A stretch of DNA of 64,000 nucleotides from Dermanyssus gallinae. Taxonomy: Eukaryota > Arthropoda > Arachnida > Mesostigmata > Dermanyssidae. Of this stretch, positions 43,867 to 57,589 are shown piece by piece. How positions within the stretch are numbered: the first letter of the stretch is position 1; each line of letters opens with the position of its first letter. A model generated the notes under the pieces. The model saw only the letters and a list, made by a program, of their open reading frames with translations, ran no database searches and was not told the origin of the DNA. The stretch is from positions 636,501-700,500 of the forward strand of contig QVRM01002457.1 of the NCBI GenBank assembly GCA_003439945.1, written 5' to 3'. Made by a program: the position numbers and the translations under genes.

Positions 43867-46211
43867 AGCGGCCCGCGGGCCCCTCGGATACTATTGTAGC
43901 ACCAGACAACAGCTGCTGCCATTGACGACAACAGTGAAGGAAAAGCAGATGCAGCGGCAGAAGCAGCAGCAGCAAAGATAGCAACAGAAACAACAGCAGC
44001 AATCCCAGCAGTGGGAGAATCACACGTAGATGTGAAAGTCGTCATAGTGATAATAATAATGATAGCATAGTTAGTGGTAATCAATTTAGTCAAATGCTCA
44101 TAGCATTCATAGCTAGAATATATGCCTCACTTCGACCAATCCCAGGCCCGGACCAGGCCAGGAGGACAGACAGACAGACAAACAGGCAGACGGACGGACG
44201 GACGGACGCAGAGTAGTCTAGAACTCAAAACAGCCTCCTGTTCCCAATCCCAAGTCCTATCCTAGCGGTAAACCAGACAGAACGTGCCTGTCGAAACAGC
44301 AACGGTGCATGTAATGACGTGCAGGTTCCTAATAGAATCATGGTTTCGCTAGTCGTAGCCATAGTAGAAGTTGACGTAGATTTCGACGCAATGCCATACA
44401 ACTCCTCCGAGTCTCCGAGGGCGTGGCGGAGATGGGGGCGCACTTGTGCACTAGAGTTTAATGGGTTTGCGTTAGTGAGTTCCACACTAGTCGCTGGTGG
44501 TTCTGCCGCTGACGACAATGAAGACGCCGACGCACGCACGCACGCATGTGCGTTGAGAGAGCATTCCCAAAGCCTCCCACGTATCCGAGCAAAAGAAAAA
44601 GTCATATTCGCTGAATTAGAAGTCGTACAGGCGCGCAGGTAAATAGGTAGGTATATGGGAGAGGTATGACGGGTATTGCAAGTAAGACTAGTCTAAAATT
44701 GTAGGAAAGGAAGCGCCACAGTGCCTCGCACCGCTTGGGTTGTGTGGTAATGGTGACGGCGTAGCATCATGCCTTTGTCGCTACCTACCTGCAGACGTTG
44801 GGGCTTTCCCCTTGTGCATTGTCTCTTGTTATTTTCTCTCGGTTATTATATAGTCGAGAGCAGCTGATAAGCGGACATACGTATTCACATGATGTGCATA
44901 AATAAATTTGATCATCATTATGATGATTACGTGGGTTATTGTTATTATCATTTGTATATTTAAATTCTTATCATTTTTGCGCGCATTGCCACCATAGATT
45001 TCATACGGGTACGACACCAGCCTGCCGCTCTCGATTGGGCAAAATCCTTCTTCGGTAGTATAGATGTTTTAGGCTTTCGAGTGTAGCTGTAGCACTAGTA
45101 TGTACTCAATAGACTACGCAATTCATTCTTCGCGTACCCCGACCTTCGAACAACGCCTTCGTCGCGTTCTTCAGTCTGCAACAATTTGTGGTGTTGCTGC
45201 TGCTGCTGCTGCTTATGTTGCCAATGCCGAACATTCAATTCCGTCCAGCGATACCGGCAGTCATTGCGAGCAGCCAGAGAGGATACACGCTCCCATACAC
45301 ATATGTACAAAAAATACACAAAGAGACCTCCTCATACACACATGCACGGGGAAATAGGGCTATCAGCGCCGCGGGCCATGATTGCCACTTTTGATTGTCG
45401 CTTTTGTTGTTCTTCTTCTTGTTGGGGTTGTCGTTGTCGCTGTTGTAGTCGTTGTTGTTGTTGTTGCTATTGTTGTTGAGATTGCCGCCGACACTTCGAG
45501 CGGGTACGGGCAAATATACGCAAAACGCCAATACGAATTGCTAGCACGATAACGCGACATCACCTACAGATCACCTATGCGTACATAAACACACTACCAA
45601 ACAGACGCTTACTCACTCACTCACATACATGCTCACACAGTTAGTCTGCTAGTCGAGGTTGACGCCCACATGTGAACGAACATCATCAAAACACGGCCAG
45701 CGGTGGTGATGATGATGACGATGTCGATGCCGATGATGACGACGACCGCGACAACAACAACAACTATGATGATGATGATAATGATGAAACTCATGAGCAT
45801 ACATAATTGAGTAAATAAATTATAGCCCCTTGTGTGGCTTAAAGTGGTTGAGGTGGAATGAAGACGACTCGAGACGAACACTTTGAAGAAAAGCCTATCA
45901 ACTACCTCAGCCAAGAGCGACGACAACAACAAGCCAAACATGCATGTATGCTTGCATCGAATACCGACGAACCAGACATGACGTCGTTACAGCTGGCTGG
46001 CTGGATGCCGGCTGAATGCAACGAAGCGAATATGAAACAACGTAACATAACATCGACGCCCGAAGAACATACAGAAATCTCGAGCATTCGCAGAAACATG
46101 TACTCAGAGACAGACAGACAGATGGACGTCCATACGGGCGGACAACGATGACAATATGTCAGTCACTAAAACAACAACAACAACGACAGCAACAACAACA
46201 AGAACGACAGC

Positions 46212-46244
<33 letters not shown>

Positions 46245-48100
46245 AACGACTACAACAACAACGGTTCCTCCAGAGAATTTCTCAGCAACATTCCACAGCA
46301 AATCCATCTGAGAATAACACTGTTTGTTACTGGTCCGACTCCACCGGCGGTTGTTCCTGCAGCTGCCGCTGCTGTTTCCACCGACCGACCACCGCACAAG
46401 TTGTGGTGTATCGCTCTTCGTAGCATTATTCATTATAACTGAAATCTGCGCTGCAATTTTGCTCCGTCTCATGGCTTTTGGAGGCTTCATATCTTGGCCC
46501 CGCCGTCTAGATGACTTAGATGTTTCACGTTGATTGTTGTTGTTGTAGGTGGTATGTTATTATTGTTGTTATATTATTGCTGATTTTGTTGCTGTTGTTA
46601 TTGCTGTCGTTGTGGTTGTTGCTCTACAAGGACACATTATAACGGAGATGACGGTCATGATTGTAACAACTAGGATGACAATGATAACCGACAACAATAT
46701 TCTACAACGTAGACGACACCGACACAGGTGTTGCTGTAACCAGATCGGATCATGTCGTATACGAGCCGTTGTAAATGTGCTTTGTACACGTTGTAAAAAA
46801 AAGTGTGCCCTATTTTCCCTGTTGAATCTCAAACCCGTCCATCATTATCAGCAATATTTTGTCGACCGACAAAAGCGCTTGTTTATGCACATTTTTCGTT
46901 AAGGTTAATGCCGAGAATGCTAACACAAAGCACCATCATTACCATCAGTGGCATCGCCAACAGAAAAATATGAAAAACATTACTACACTAAGAAGAACAC
47001 GCTCAGTATACAACCATGAGGGAGGAGAATGTTTGCGAAGATGAATATGTGTGACGCAGTAGTTCGCCAATCACCCCGACCATTTACTTCCTATGTGTGT
47101 ATGCGGCTCGTCGAACACCTCCACGTCCACCACGCTTACCACCACACAAATGCACGTGCAGAGGGAGCGAGTGTGCGGGCGGGGGGGGGGGTGCATAGGG
47201 ACCAGGGATGCGGAGGGGGACGAGGGGTGCGAACTCCAATGCCCCTCCCCCGTATAGACGTATGACCACGACGTGGCGTCGTACATATTGGACGTTTTAT
47301 CATCGTCGTCGTCGTCGCTGTCGCTGCGGCGGCCGCCGACGACAATAATAACCTGCTGCTCAAAGATTTCCTCTTCATTGCCCCCGACTGCGTGCTTGCT
47401 GGACGTGGGGGGAGCAGAAGGAGAGCGCTAGGGGTAACTACGTACAACCACCTCACATGGAACAGCAAGGCGGCGGCAGGTGCCCCCAGACAACGAGGGC
47501 GATGAGCGAGCGGGCCGCCGAGAAGTAGCAACCGAAACAGCAGCAGCAGCATCAGCAATAGCAGTAGCAGCAGCAGCAGCCGACGACGAAGAGGCTGTGC
47601 GCGCTTGAATTAGTTTAACGAGCGGGAAATGAACGACGGGGCCAAATACTTAAGGGAATCATCATAATCCTCATTCGGGAGAAATCCATTCCTCAAACGC
47701 GAGCAAGCGGGCGGACGAACGAACGAACGCAGCGCTGCTGCACAAACAGAAAGCCACCAGTAGCTATGGAAGAAGGAACAGCAGTAGCAGTAGTAGCAGA
47801 AACACCAGCAATAGTAACGGCACACAGGAACCACGTCAACAACGACGATGGCGCCCATGACGGGAAGATAATCATGGCGACTACTACCAGAAGCCAATAT
47901 GTGCTGAGGACTGGGCTGGCGGGGGTCTAGCTGCGGCGCTGAAAGTCTGGTATCTGTCGGTCTGTCTGTCTGTCCATCGGTCGGTCGGTCCATCTATCTA
48001 TCCGTGCCCGTCAGTAGTTCCTCCCCCCCCCCCCCCGTTCTATGCACCGTGACTTTGCCCCGCCCGGGGGTTCAATCCTAGTCTCCCCCATAGACTGGGA

Positions 48101-48190
48101 TTGAGGAAAAGCTGCAGTAGCAGAAGGAGGAGGCAAAGGGAAGAAGAAAAGCTGCAGGAGCCGGAGGAGGATGCAAAGGGAAGAAGAAAA
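48101..48190. repeat. 40-bp tandem duplication, purine-rich
   Basis: Copies at 48,101-48,140 and 48,141-48,180 share aaaagctgcag and gcaaagggaagaa, and a third partial copy begins at 48,181. Confidence 0.88.
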
Positions 48191-48792
48191 CCGAGGAGGA
48201 AAGGAAGCAATCAAGCTAGCTGCGTCGACGTTAGCTCACCATCGCCGCCGCCACTGCCAACCCAGCGCACCATGTATTCACTCTACGTGCACTCGACGTG
48301 GGCCTCATAAGCTCGTGGCCCTTCGATGGTCACCGGCATCAGCAGCAGCACCGGCACCGGCGGCAAGATCCCCACCATCATAGCATCAGCATGTTTGCCT
48401 TAGCACAGGGTACACGCGGCGGCAGCAGCATCAGCAGCAGCAGTATACTTAGCTACGGTAGCGTGCTACTCACAACAACGACGGCGTTCTACGACTACCC
48501 CTCTCGCTATGACGAAGGACGACGTATTCACTTGTGCCTTCATTCGTTCGTTCAACCAGTCAGTCTGCCAGTCAACCAGACGGCCGATCAAACAGTCAGT
48601 TAGTCAAAGGAGCTAGCTTGGCTCAGGTATATGGTAGGAAACGGAAGTGGAAAACAGAAAAAGATTCATTATGGGGAAGGCTAGTTCCGCTCTCTCTGTC
48701 TCTCTCTATATGTATATAATTTCTGTCCGCTATTCATCGATATTTCCACCAAGCTACGAAACTCCTCATCCCCAAAAAAACGAGAAATAGGT

Positions 48793-48793
48793 G

Positions 48794-48836
<43 letters not shown>

Positions 48837-48864
48837 GTGAGATGATGTGATATATATATGAGAC
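48793..48864. repeat. TA tract inside a 14-bp-arm inverted repeat
   Basis: gtctcatatatata (48,793-48,806) is mirrored by tatatatatgagac (48,851-48,864), and the interval is mostly TA with a short gagatgatgtga segment. Confidence 0.88.
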
Positions 48865-48889
48865 GCACTACACTGACATCGTAGATTTA

Positions 48890-49160
48890 TCATTCACCTA
48901 TAAGCCACATAGATGTTCATGATGCATGTGTGTGTGAAGAGAACGATGATCCACTATTTCCTGTGGTAAGGTGTTACAGAGAGAGTGGCTCCAACCAAGT
49001 TTCAAGCATCGATAGCTGATCCAGCGTGGAAGCGATGTAATGCTCCGCTTCTCAGTAAGATGAAACAGTGAATGACTTCTAGCTGACAGTGCCGACCGCA
49101 TTTTGACGGTCTCGACAACGCCGAACGACGGTAAGATTGTCTGATCGTCTAACTGGCTAT
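48890..49160 (-). other. Non-repetitive segment between two TA tracts, unrecognised
   Basis: About 260 bp of ordinary composition, open on the minus strand (for example HSLFHLTEKRSITSLP and CLKLGWSHSLCNTLPQEI), set between the TA arrays at 48.8 and 49.2 kb. It could be a decayed transposon fragment; no domain is identified. Confidence 0.15.
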
Positions 49161-49163
49161 ATC

Positions 49164-49169
<6 letters not shown>

Positions 49170-49243
<74 letters not shown>

Positions 49244-49253
49244 ATATATATAT
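49170..49253. repeat. (TA)n microsatellite, about 40 units
   Basis: The longest TA array noticed in the window, with one ttat phase slip near 49,231. Confidence 0.95.
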
Positions 49254-49962
49254 AATGTCGAACAACCAACTAACAGTGAGTACTATATCTGTAAGCAGCT
49301 CGGTATATAGCTAGCTGCATTTGGGACGGTATCGAAAACCCAAGAATAACCCGGCAGCAACAGCAACAGCAGCAGCAGCTTCCGATTGTTGATCGCCCTC
49401 CCTCCCTCCTTCCCCTGCTCCCTCTTTGCCGGCCCCCCACTGCTCGTCGTGTTTCGTGTCCGATCTGTTGTTTGTCTGACTATCTGTCTGACTACGTGTC
49501 TGAGTTCGCCTGCCTACGCGGTGGTGGAAGGTGATAGGTGGTACATGGGTAGCCACCAAGCGCGGGCTCCGTCATCGGCGCCGGTGGTTGATTTGTCGTT
49601 CGATCGACGAACTAGCAAAAGGGACTGTTGTAGGTTAGAACTACTGCTGCTGCTACTGCAACGGTTGCGATTGTGGTGAAATCGTCTCGTAAGTGATGAT
49701 GAGTGAGCAAGCAGAAGAGAAGTCGAGAGTGGTGGTGGCGGCGGCGGCGGCGGCTGCTATAGCAGAGGCATATAGGCCACAACAGCTCTCTCAGACCGAC
49801 GCTATCTCTCCCTCTCTCTCTCTATCTCTCTCTCCCTCTCTCCGACGTAGCCATGCACAAATCACATAGCAGAAATCGACTAAGCAACGTCGATGATGAC
49901 GACGACGACGACGAACAGAAGCAGCGCAGTGTCCGTAGCCACAATATCATCCGACCACCGCC

Positions 49963-50213
49963 TCACTGCGAGAGTTCCGTAGGCACTTCGAGCAGAAAAT
50001 GAGGGAAGTGCCAGAAGCCTTCTACAAAACACCGGCAATGTTGGACAATACATGGATGGAACCGCTCTCCGAGCAACGACACGTTCTCACCCGCAACTCC
50101 GTCCATGGGTTCCACCACAAACTGTGCCACCGCAGTGGGTTCCATAACCCTTCTGATGAGTGTTGCTGCAAATTATTGCGGCCTTGTATGCACCAAATAT
50201 CATCATGAAACAT
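49963..50213 (+). other. Unrecognised 60-70 codon open frames on both strands
   Basis: Plus-strand MREVPEAFYKTPAMLDNTWM and two minus-strand frames are all open over about 200 bp of non-repetitive DNA. A second plus frame is also open, which fits a frame-shifted relic as well as chance. No family is recognised. Confidence 0.13.
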
Positions 50214-50473
50214 GTCGGTCTGCGCCAGCTATCTGGGCGTTAGGTCGCTGACATCTTCTTGAGATGCTTGATTAATGAATACGTGTAATGTAATATAATC
50301 AACAATACCGAAAGGTGATGTAATACTAAATAATAGTAATATCATCATCATATAACTTCACTATGCTAGCACTTTGGAGTGGACAATTGTCTCCGAAACT
50401 ATTGTTGTTTGTTGTGTGTGTTGTTTTGCTGTTGCTCTTATTAGTGTTTTTGTTGTCATCATTGTTGTTCGTT

Positions 50474-50492
50474 GTCGTCGTCGTCGTCGTCG

Positions 50493-50551
<59 letters not shown>

Positions 50552-50566
50552 GCTGCTGCTGCTGCT
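50474..50566. repeat. Compound (GTC)n(GTT)n(GCT)n triplet tract
   Basis: About six GTC, about twenty GTT and five GCT units in series. The Val run predicted on the plus strand and the Thr run on the minus strand come from this tract. Confidence 0.95.
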
Positions 50567-52144
50567 ATTTTTATAATGTCATTGCACATCACCACCACCC
50601 TCGGCACAACAAGCGTCAACATTAAGCTGTTTGTGGCACAGGTAAACAACGGCAGCCGCAGCCGCAGCAACAACAGCAACAACTACAAGGATAATCATAA
50701 CGGCAGTAACAACGATGGCAACAGCAGCAACAACACAAGCAGCTGCAGCAGCTGCAGCAGCAGCAACGACAGCAACAAAAACAACGCTCCGCCTCCTCGC
50801 TACCGTCCACGAGAAACGTGCGCTAAGCGTGCCCACTTGTCAAAAACTTGTTGCGCTGGCCGCCCGCGTTTTGACGCCTGCTGCTCGGATCGTCGGCCTC
50901 AACTGCATCTGCTGCCGCATCGCAGTACAACTCAGGCCCACTCAGGAGTGAGTCTGCCTCTCTCTCTCTCTATCTGTCTGTCTGCCTTCCTGCCTGCACC
51001 TGCAGTTGCCTGTTGCCTGTCTGCTGCTCTCTTCCCGCTCTCGTCCGCCAGTCTGGCTAGCCTGGACACAGCGTGACGCAGAACCTTTCCGTCGGCCGAC
51101 TAGATCTCGCGCCACGACGCGTCAGTCAACGACGCTGTCGTCTGCAGTAACCGCCACAGTGACGCGACTAGTTGCCTAGCAACTCACGTCGTCACAGCGG
51201 TTCCGTACTGCAGTTTCGGATGCTCCCTTTGGTCTGCCGTTAGTGGAGCTTAGTGCTGCCATACCACCATGTTGTTGTTGTTGTTGTTGTTGCTGCTGTT
51301 GCTGTTGTTGTGGTGGTCCGCGGCTATTGTGGTTGTTCGATGTTCTTGTTATTGTCGATGTTCTTCTCATTGTCTAAGTTGTTGTTGCTGCTGTCTGCTG
51401 CTGTCGATGTTGATGTTGTTGTTGCTGTTGATGCTGTTGTTGCTGTTGATGCTGTTGTTGTTGTTGCTGTCGATGTTGTTGTTGTTGTTGTTGTTGCTGT
51501 TGTTGTTGTTGTTGCTGTCGATGTTGTTGTTGCTGCTGTCGTCATCGTCATCATCATCATCGACGCCAGCAAGCAGACACACAAATCTGCTATTTACGAT
51601 ATTCGGGGCCGTCTCGACAAAACTGTTTATTAATTCAATCTGTCACTCCTCCGTACGTCTGTGTGGCCGTTTGCCCCTCCCCCCGGCTCTCTCTATCTCT
51701 CTCTCCTCTGTCTCGGCCAGGCAGTAAAGCATATTATAATACACTCTCAGGCAACGAGGCCGGAGCACGTCACGTCATATTACCATCATCACCGTCACCA
51801 TCCACCATCGCGTCACCATCCACCTCGTCGTCAGGAGTTCGAGGAGAAGGCCGCCGGCGCCGCCGCCTCATCCGAGACAGAGACAAGCATCGGTGGTATA
51901 GGTAGAACTCGTTCAATTTATGCAACCAGAAAATCCTACGGGGACGTCGGGGCGACAACTCACACACACGCTTCGCTCACTTTCACCGCCGACAACCCGC
52001 CGAGGATAAGTTCTCCTGCCTCAATTCAACGAGGTCCTCCCCCCCCCCCTCCGCTCCCCCGCTCCCCCTACAGTAGTCATCCTCGACTTCGTGTGTCTTT
52101 TCTATATCGCGTGTGTCGACCCAGAGGAGGAAATCGATGCACGT

Positions 52145-52148
<4 letters not shown>

Positions 52149-52183
<35 letters not shown>

Positions 52184-52211
52184 TATAAATATATATATGT
52201 ATATATATAAA

Positions 52212-52256
<45 letters not shown>

Positions 52257-52290
52257 ATATATATATGTATATATACATGTGTGTGTGTAT
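52149..52290. repeat. TA-rich block closed by (AC)n and (GT)n ends
   Basis: TA units with interspersed ataaatatatatatgtatat copies (about 52,184 and 52,254) lie between tacacacacat (52,174-52,184) and atgtgtgtgtgta (52,277-52,289), which can pair. Confidence 0.9.
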
Positions 52291-55200
52291 TCGACAACGT
52301 TGGCTGCCTGCGTACCGTAACCGCATCCACGACCGCAACCGCTTTTGGAGGGCGGGGTCGGTCGTGCCACAAACAGCCGCATCAGCAGCAGCAGCGGCAG
52401 CGGCGGCGACAATACGCTGCATGCATATTGCCTCGACGACGGCTGACGACTAGATCAGTGACTACTAACTACATCGAGTCATCGACTCATCACTGCATCA
52501 AACGAACGAGGTGGAACGTCGTCCTGGTCGTCCTGGTCGTCCTGGTCGTCGGCGGCGGCAGCGGCGTCATTTGGTCGTCTTTATCGTCAGCAACGTTTGT
52601 CTGATCATTCTTCTCGATCGTTGTCAATGACGCTGTGGCCGTAGTCTACGCAGTTTTCGCCATGGTCGACTATGCACGACCCAATCTGCGCCGCCCTCTG
52701 ACAAAGGAGGGGTGCCAACACCGTCACCGTATCAGCACGTGACAGTATTCAACAGTAGCAGAAGCCATTCTTATTATGATTATTATTATTATCACTACCT
52801 AACCATATCGAGACAAAGACATAAAGTATATATATGCATATATATATATATATATAGTGAGGAGGCTAAATCAAACTTTGACGGGCTACCTAAACGTATC
52901 CGGTATTGCGCATACCGGCTATAAACGGCTGTCGGTTTAGCCTGCTAACCATTTAACCAACTAACCTCTAGTTACAAACGAAACGTCTCGCCCATAGCCC
53001 CTTTGCGCCCAGGCCGCCACAGCCCGTTTGTCATGCCACACCATCTGCAGTGCATTGCGCTTTCTGCAACACCCCTGACCCTATCCAGGATAGGGTACGA
53101 CGAGGAGGAAGGATTAGAACAACACTGGCGCCGCAAATTACTGACGCTTACAAATGCCTGTGCCCCCATATATATATAGCAGTAGTCAACAACAACGACA
53201 ACAATTTATTATTATTATTCTTCTTATTAAATAAACTAGTCGTACTCCCGTCCAAACGAGCCGGTACAGGTGAGCAATAATCAGTGTACTAGACTTCTGT
53301 TGCTCACGACGGTCGGCATACGCTAGTAGGTTAGGATGAGAAGGTAGTGAGTGACAAACAGGACGATGGTGAAACTCTAGGCCTTCGTGTTTAGGAGGCT
53401 GGCGATCGACAAACCAAAACAGGCTACGCGCACGCATGAACGGTACATATGCAACATTATTGTCTCGATAATACGCACGATAGCCGTAATGCAACCTCGT
53501 TACTAAGCAAAGCATTAAGCAATACAAACCAAAAAGGAAAAAACAAATGTTCGACATGTTTGCCTAATGGCCAAGTCAGAACGTTCTGTCGCCAGTTCTA
53601 CGCCCGTGGCACCCGTAGAGCTTTGCATTGATGCAACGGCTGATGATGCTTCAGCAGCAGCAGCAGCCGCAATGGGCGAGCATATGCGAGGGATGCGAGA
53701 GATGAATGCGACACGAAATAGCAATAGAATACTTAGCAGAACTAGGGTAGATCCAAACGTAGTCGTTGAACACACACGACGACATCGACGTGTCCTAATT
53801 CATTCAATTAGGAATATATATATATATATATGTACAGGTAAGACGAGCAGAACAGAGAACCAGAAGTGAGTGCGTGGGATAGAGAATATGTATGAGAAGA
53901 TGAACAGGGGAGAGAGAGAGAACGCAAAGATCGAATGACGAAATAACTAGACAAAGAGGTTAGACTAGGGGAACGAGACAGTAGATAAATAGGCGCAGCT
54001 AGTCAGAGGCGACAAGCAGAAAAACAGACGCCATGTAGGCAGGCAGGCGGCCGTAATTTCCAGGCGATGCTAAGAATCCACGAGAACACGATAGCGGCAA
54101 CGCCGTTAGGCCGCTTACTACACACCGCATTGGCCTTCTCCGACCGGGTCTACGTGGCCGAACTCGTGCCCGACCGTGCCCATATAGTCTACGGGCAAAT
54201 GACAAACGACAACAACCGTAAGGACTATTACTAATAGTAGTAGAAGTAGTAATAATACTACAATGATTATTACCGTTACGGTTACTCTCTACTTACTAAG
54301 ACCATTACGACTTCTTCTACGAGCAGCATTATTGCGATGCGTCGTGTCTGGGATTCGTCCGTGGAAACGACACGTCCGCCAGAGAAGGCAAAAACCTTGC
54401 TGTTGTTCTTGCTTCTGCCGTAAATGTGATTGTTACTACGGTTGTTGTTGTTGTGTTGTTATTGTTGTTGTTGTTGCCTTTGTTTGTTGTTGTGGCTGTT
54501 GTTGTCGCTGTCGTCGTGGTCAGCAGCAGCAGCGGCACCACAACACGCGCGCGACAAGTGCTCGTAGCAAACAAACGACGAACCACCACCATGCGCATTA
54601 GTTCGCATTGCGCGCGTTCTGCACAATATCACCACACGCCGAGCCGCGCAGCCGGCCCCGCGTAACCATCCACAGAACAGGAACGAACGGGTCGTCCATG
54701 GTTGGTCGTCCTGGACGCTACGTCTGCCCATGGCATACCAATCTCATGCAGGCACACTTAGATTTTCATTGCCATCCCCTCATGTTCCGTGGTCCGTATG
54801 CCCACTAGCACAGCGTTCATTGCTGCTGCTGTATCTTTCTATCTCTTGCCCCCCCCCCCTCTCTCTCTCTCGCTCTCGCTCTCTCTGCACGTCCCGCGCG
54901 CCCGCAGAAGCGTTAGCACCAAAATGCATCTGTACGGCTTCTTCGGCCTTCTTGCTATACTGCATGACTCGACATTCGCTGGGGCTCGATTTTAAAGTCG
55001 TCGGCCAACATCATTCCACTCGGGGCCCCGGCGTAGTGCTGTGCGACCGTCGTGTATTCGGCGTGCTATCTGGTGCTCGTAGAATCATCGGCGCTGTCGT
55101 AACCGTCGAGCTGAGCCGAGCTGCGCCGAGCCGACCCGAGCTGCATCTTGATCCTGTTGGCATGGAAACGTTCGTTGTCTGCTTGAATTGGGATTGGCCT

Positions 55201-57535
55201 GGACTATCCCAAGGGCCAAGAGCCCCTTCGCCCCCCCCCCAAGGGCATGCCGACAACCACCAGAGCACCGCAGGTACGTGGCCAACCGCCAACCAAACCC
55301 CACTCCCACTTATTGCCCAGTTACCAGCAGACGAACAGCAATGCAGCTGTTTTTGTCCAACCAACATCTTCTAGGGCTGCGGGGGGTGGGGGTTACGGAA
55401 AAAGGAAAAAGGCAGGAAGAGTGAGGAAGAGAGAGAGCGCGAGCTACGTACACTACGCCGACACAATCCGCCGCGCATCGAAAATCCTCCTGCAATTCCT
55501 TCATGGTTATGGCCAACAACCTGGCCAATCTAGAAGTCTCAAAACTCGGGGAAAGGGCTCGCGAATACGCGCCCGGCGTATCGCACCGGACTGCAATATC
55601 CGCAGTAGCAATAGCAACGTGACCAACAACAACAAATTGTGCCTCGTGCACGATACAAGCCTGGCTATAAGAGACCAAGTAGTGCAAGTACAAGGAGGTT
55701 TCTGGACCAAACTGTCTGCTGCTGCTACAGAGCAGGTAACCTCTTATAGTAGTGCTGCTGTGTTGTGTTGCGGCTGCTGTTGCTGTTGTAGTTGTTGTTG
55801 TTGTTGTCGTTCTTATTGTTGGTGTTGTTATTTTGCTGCAGCTTCTGCTGCTGCAATAGCAACCCTCGCAATTCAACTACCTGCCTATAAGAGCACGAGA
55901 AGGGCATAAAGCATCGAAACGTCTTCCAGAGTCGTCGTGGTTCAACAAAGCAGCCGGTACACCAACAAACTGGCTCAAGACTACCGTATAGCCCAACCGC
56001 CGTCGCACTACCACCACGCACAACAACGGCAACAATAACAACAACAGCTGTAACACGAACAACAACAACAACAACAGCAACAATAACAACAACAGCAGTA
56101 ACACGAACAACAACAGCAGTAGCAGCAGAGACTGCTAAATAAGCCCGAAATTGCAGTGCCGAGGCTCCGGCCCTAGCCCACCTAGCTACTCATTCCAGCC
56201 CATTCCCCACTCAACCGTCGAGTGTGAGAGGATCGAGAGTACGAATTCGCTCAGCTCGGGCCAATGGCACATGACGACGACAACGACGACTGAAACACCA
56301 GCAGCAGCAGCAACGACGACGATGAAACCCAACCGTATAGGAAAACGTCGAGCAGTGGTAGTGACGGCAACCGCCACAACCTCCACCATTGCGTCAATTA
56401 TTCATCACTCAGCGACGAAGAATAAAATGCTCCCCCACACGCTTAGTCGTGCCTCTCGCGCCAGCGAGGCAAGGGGCAGCCACCACCAAGTTCCCCACTG
56501 AGTGTGATCTGGGCCAGGTCGGGACGCGCGGTACAGGCGAGACGAGGCCAGGCCAGGCCAAGCCAGCAGCTCTGTGTCCGTCTGTCTGTCTGTATGTCTG
56601 TCGGTCGGTGGGACGGAAGCCTCTGCTGCTGCTGCGGCTGTTCCCGGTCGTTCAGTTGGCCTGTCGTCTGGCGGTTCGTAGTCAGCAGCCAGGCCCTACT
56701 CTGCGGCCGTATCTATCTACGATCTCCTTCCCAACAAGGGGAACAACGGCGTCAGCAGCAGCAACAACAACAACATCGACAACAACAACATCATCGACAA
56801 CAACAACATCATCGACAACAACAACATCGACCACGACGACGACGAGTAAAACACTAATAGCGCCAGCAGCCGCAGCAGCAGCACTATATCTGCATGACCG
56901 GTACTTCTTATTCCCCATCTACGAGACCCCCCTTCCCTCCCCCCGAATCTAGTCCTAGATCCTACTACATCTCTTGGCTTGCTTACGTACGTGCGTGCGT
57001 GCTTGCGTGGTGGTGGTGGTGGCCTATGACCATTCTCCTGAGCTCTTCCTTGGGCCTCGTTATCATAATAGTATCATTCGTCCTTCCCGCTCCCACCAGC
57101 CTTCTTTTCTCCTGGCTCCCTTATTTCTAGCGGCTAGCCGGCTTCCTCCCACTCCGGTTTCTTCATCTGGCTAGTTTGCTTCCTACCTGCCTACCTACTA
57201 CCTACCCACCGAGCTACCTAGTTACCTGCTTATCTACCTCGATCCTTATGCTCGTACGACGGAGGTATAAATGTGCGTAGAACGTATGACCGAACAGACT
57301 GATGTATGTGCAGACATACAGACGTCGGGGCTGAGCAGCCAGCTAACCAAGCAAGCAAGCAACCAACAAACTAGCGCCCGACAACTTCACAGCCTCCATC
57401 TTAGTTCAGCTCGAACGACGAGCCCCGCCCGCCGTTGGCCCCTTATTCGCGTTGCTGTTCCTTATTCGCATGTGGTTTTGCGCTCCAATCAAATCGCTAC
57501 TGCCCGCAAAAATGGTCGTTTCTGTCTAGTCTATG

Positions 57536-57536
<1 letters not shown>

Positions 57537-57581
<45 letters not shown>
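57537..57581. repeat. Compound (TA)n(TG)n microsatellite
   Basis: About 13 TA units followed by nine TG units, the same order as at 10,308. Confidence 0.95.
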
Positions 57582-57589
57582 AGTATTGA

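Larger units (their letters stand above)
41880..48790 (-). other. Intronic block, no recognised gene
   Basis: Holds CAA/GAC (about 42,310-42,410), TA tracts (42,987-43,022; about 43,248-43,269; about 43,382-43,416), GTA (about 43,745-43,800), a 21-bp inverted repeat (43,819-43,866), GACA/GACG runs (about 44,168-44,208), TTG (about 45,446-45,478), GAT (about 45,703-45,725), CAA (about 46,171-46,262) and TTG (about 46,560-46,622). Open frames at 44,225-44,642 occur on both strands without recognisable domains. Confidence 0.6.
49270..57530 (-). other. Intronic block, no recognised gene
   Basis: Holds TC (about 49,806-49,840), GTC/TTG/CTG (50,474-50,566), TTG/CTG/GTC (about 51,270-51,560), a TA-rich inverted block (52,149-52,290), a 9-bp gtcctggtc repeat (52,521-52,547), ATT (about 53,205-53,220), TTG (about 54,440-54,515), CAA/CAG (about 56,036-56,130) and an 18-bp acaacaacaacatcatcg repeat (about 56,766-56,830). 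A C run lies near 54,849. No exon is recognised. Confidence 0.6.

Noticed and set aside
48050..48085. T-loop-like gggttcaatcc
   Set aside because: No pairing T stem and no cloverleaf around it.
50363..51076. A 237-codon Val/Asn/Ser frame
   Set aside because: Dominated by GTT/GTC triplets and CAA/CAG triplets; no recognisable domain after the repeats.
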